Below are positions 62,045 through 64,000 of a stretch of 64,000 bases of DNA, in pieces. The notes beneath the pieces are model-generated. The model had not been told where the DNA came from. It did no database searches and saw nothing but the letters and a program-made list of their open reading frames with translations. The first letter of the stretch is position 1, and each line of letters opens with the position of its first letter. The DNA comes from CAYWTS01 sp964461265. Its GTDB lineage: Bacteria > Bacteroidota > Ignavibacteria > Tepidaquicellales > OLB5. A program made the translations under genes and the position numbers. Location: NCBI GenBank assembly GCA_964461265.1, contig CAYWTS010000006.1, positions 22,429 to 86,428 of the forward strand, read 5' to 3'.

Positions 62045-63310
62045 TTAAAACTTAATTTCTTCAGCAGCTTTATTAATAATTCCCAAATAGTATTCACTGA
62101 ATTTCTCAATGGTATGATTTTGCAATACAAAAGACCGTGCATTTTGTCCCATTTTCAGTGTAGTTTCTTTTTGATTTATTAGAAATTCCAGGGCATTTAC
62201 AAGCTCACCTTTTGAAAGTTCTGTCAGCAAACCATTATCATTATTAATAAATAAGCCTGTATCCCCCCTTTTACTAGCAATAATAGCGTTACCGCAAGCC
62301 ATTGCTTCGAGAACGCTTTGTGAGGGGTAATTTGTATTGGATTGCAGGGTAACAAAAACCGATGTTCTGCTGAAAACTTCAGGCGGATTGTTGTGAAAAG
62401 TAAAGTTGATTTTGTTTTCTAATGAGTTCTTCTTTATAAAATCATAAATCTCGCTGACCATACTGCCTTCACCAAGCAGGTGAAATTTCACATTTGGATA
62501 CTTTACCGTTATTTCTCTTGCTGCTTCAAGGTATAACATAGGATTCTTGTCGGGTTCAAGACGGGAAGCAAAGGCTATTTCAAAATTACTTTTCTCTCCT
62601 GCAAAACATTTTGAATAATCGGCAAATGAACAGGGTGAGACCGATACAGATTCCTCCTTTAATTTAACACCGAGTTTCTTTACACCATCAAGAACATACG
62701 GGCTAAGAAAATCAACCCAGTCAGAATGTTCCAGTGCATAGTTAAATGAGAAATATTTACGGTACCACATACGCTTCATATCTGCGTAGACATCAGTAAA
62801 CCAGCTGTCCATATCCGTGAAAACAACAGCGGCTTTCCTGTGTTTTTGTTCTAAATAATAAGTAAGCGGCAATATACCGCCGAATATACCGCAAAATACT
62901 CTGATGTTAAGTTGGTTCCTTAATTTTTCAATCTGATTAAAGAGACGTTTCTGCCTGAACTTATTTTTATAGTACCAATATACTTTTCGGGGTAAAAATG
63001 TTTTCATATCAACAGCAAGAGAGTCTTCAATTTTATCTTTATATTCGTATGGTTTACCATTTGTCTTTTCAACCAGTGTAGATTTAATAGACTTTAAATC
63101 CACTATTCTGATATTTTCAGCGGGAAGGCGGGAATAAATACCTTTAATCTGGTTAAACAAATGGTTATTGATAATATAGAAGAAAATTCCCGGATATTTT
63201 TTATTGAGATATAAAAACAGGTTTGTGAATCGTTTTGCAGCACCGCCAAAAGCACCATGATTAAAGACTACTATCCCTGTTTTTTGCTTAATATCAGCGT
63301 TTTTACACAT
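62045..63310 (-). CDS. GT4 glycosyltransferase
   Basis: A 421-residue GT-B enzyme with GIVVFNHGAFGGAAKRFTNL at the N-terminus and in the second domain FASRLEPDKNPMLYLEAAR, FHLLGEGSMV and SQSVLEAMACGNAIIASKRG, the GT4 signature (Glu-x7-Glu-like). Members transfer sugars from NDP-sugars to lipid-linked acceptors. It is the first gene of the minus-strand cluster with the RmlC-like, RmlD-like, GT2 and GT39-like genes. Confidence 0.88.
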   Translation of the reverse strand: MCKNADIKQKTGIVVFNHGAFGGAAKRFTNLFLYLNKKYPGIFFYIINNHLFNQIKGIYSRLPAENIRIVDLKSIKSTLVEKTNGKPYEYKDKIEDSLAVDMKTFLPRKVYWYYKNKFRQKRLFNQIEKLRNQLNIRVFCGIFGGILPLTYYLEQKHRKAAVVFTDMDSWFTDVYADMKRMWYRKYFSFNYALEHSDWVDFLSPYVLDGVKKLGVKLKEESVSVSPCSFADYSKCFAGEKSNFEIAFASRLEPDKNPMLYLEAAREITVKYPNVKFHLLGEGSMVSEIYDFIKKNSLENKINFTFHNNPPEVFSRTSVFVTLQSNTNYPSQSVLEAMACGNAIIASKRGDTGLFINNDNGLLTELSKGELVNALEFLINQKETTLKMGQNARSFVLQNHTIEKFSEYYLGIINKAAEEIKF

Positions 63311-63431
63311 ATACGAAAATACCTAATAAAAATGTAAAATTAAATTAACCCCCCTTTTTAGGTATAATAAAAGCATTGCAGTTTATTTATTACATGTTTA
63401 GTTTTACGTTGTCAGGTAAGACACAATCACA

Positions 63432-64000
63432 ATGAACTACTTAAGATTTATTCTGATTACTGTTTTAGTAACATTACCTTTAGCCTACTATTCTTGTGAT
63501 GATTCGGGGCAGGAACCTATTTTTATACCAAAAGGACTGATCACTTTCACACAAACAAATCTAAAGACCCTTGATCGCAATGTTGATGGATATTATCAGT
63601 TATGGGTAAGACATGATTCATTAGGCTCACGCTACTACAGCCTGGGTGAATTTAATATTGCATCGAATGGCAGTGTTGTAAATTTACTACAGCAGCCGAT
63701 GGAGTTTAAATTACCGCCGAACCTTGATACAAATAGTCTTGGTTCACTTAAGCATGCACTTGTCACTGTTGAATACAGTTCGGCTACATCACCTTCAAAC
63801 AGAAGACTGATTAGCGGAGATTTGGGTATTAATGATGATAGTCTTTGGGGCAGCTTATATATTTCGGGTTCCGAAGCTTTAGGAGAAGTCGGCAGGAATT
63901 TAATGACACCTCCTGGCCCGGGTCCTGAAGACGATGCACGATATATTCTTTACACACCGAGCAATAACCTGTCAACCTGCAAACAGGGAGCCTGGTTCTG
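63432..64000 (+). CDS. Lipoprotein-like secreted protein, cut by window edge
   Basis: An open frame runs from an ATG at 63432 to the end of the window (189 codons). It begins with a lipoprotein-like signal (MNYLRFILITVLVTLPLAYYSC) and continues with a soluble beta-rich domain (LITFTQTNLKTLDRNVDGYY, LWVRHDSLGSRYYSLGEFNI). It resembles secreted surface proteins with an anti-sigma-like or carbohydrate-binding beta-sandwich, but I do not recognise a family. It is divergent from the glycan cluster, with 121 bp between. Confidence 0.75.
   Translation, partial: MNYLRFILITVLVTLPLAYYSCDDSGQEPIFIPKGLITFTQTNLKTLDRNVDGYYQLWVRHDSLGSRYYSLGEFNIASNGSVVNLLQQPMEFKLPPNLDTNSLGSLKHALVTVEYSSATSPSNRRLISGDLGINDDSLWGSLYISGSEALGEVGRNLMTPPGPGPEDDARYILYTPSNNLSTCKQGAWF

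Noticed and set aside
1..64000. CRISPR arrays, tRNA or rRNA genes
   Set aside because: No regularly spaced direct repeats and no tRNA or rRNA sequence signatures were seen.

Overview
The window looks like a chromosomal segment from a member of the Fibrobacterota-Chlorobiota-Bacteroidota group, most like Ignavibacteria. The evidence is AT-rich DNA, several secreted proteins ending in a type IX secretion sorting domain with the YPNPFNP motif, Bacteroidota-type promoters (TAnnTTTG, twice with TTG exactly 20 bp upstream), and a Bacteroidota-style LptD. It is probably an assembled environmental genome. Two 100-N gaps (2511-2610 and 53563-53662) each cut a gene, and several genes carry frame breaks at simple repeats that could be errors or real decay.

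Layout. 1-1070: start of a secreted SBBP-repeat protein, frameshifted. 1128-5101 (minus): polyprenyl diphosphate synthase, tatC, a Doc-type toxin with an unusual 175-residue partner, and glyA. 5266-9868 (minus): glgA, gmhB, a lipoprotein and an outer-membrane barrel, probably one operon. 10065-12210: a subtilisin-like protease with two frame breaks, one at a run of nine C. 12345-13795: two paralogous small lipoproteins sharing promoter and signal peptide. 13992-15227: hutI. 15334-17682: small proteins, a DinB-like protein and an atypical SDR protein. 17731-19656: a secreted PNGase F-like glycoamidase. 19842-23112: ankyrin lipoprotein, NADP-binding oxidoreductase and acyl-CoA carboxylase carboxyltransferase. 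23326-24963: a two-domain formiminotransferase-cyclodeaminase, which with HutI points to histidine degradation.

25401-28673 is a probable nickel-uptake unit: nikR with an operator-like palindrome over its own promoter, a membrane protein resembling an ECF S component, a cupin and a TonB-dependent receptor. Next come an S9 peptidase, lysA, and two tandem type IX cargo proteins (an M14 carboxypeptidase and an FG-GAP protein), then fumarylacetoacetase with a conserved unknown neighbour, a GT39-like protein, an esterase and a PcrA-type helicase. 43923-49441 holds a TIGR01777 epimerase, a lipoprotein and a three-gene set (histidine kinase, lone cNMP-binding-fold protein, GT39-like membrane protein). 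49497-50075 is a four-helix-bundle gene split by one TAA. Then dapF, lptD (cut), a free Met-sulfoxide reductase (cut), an HD hydrolase, a GxxExxY gene inside an inverted-repeat pair, gpmA and two secreted proteins. 58218-63310 is a surface-polysaccharide cluster. A partial lipoprotein gene runs off the right end.

Repeats are the most unusual part: three MITE-like elements whose hairpin shows a compensatory base change, inverted CGCAAAGACGC repeat pairs (one enclosing the GxxExxY gene), REP-like palindromes, and palindromic sequence lying in frame inside a type IX sorting domain. No tRNA, rRNA or CRISPR array was seen.
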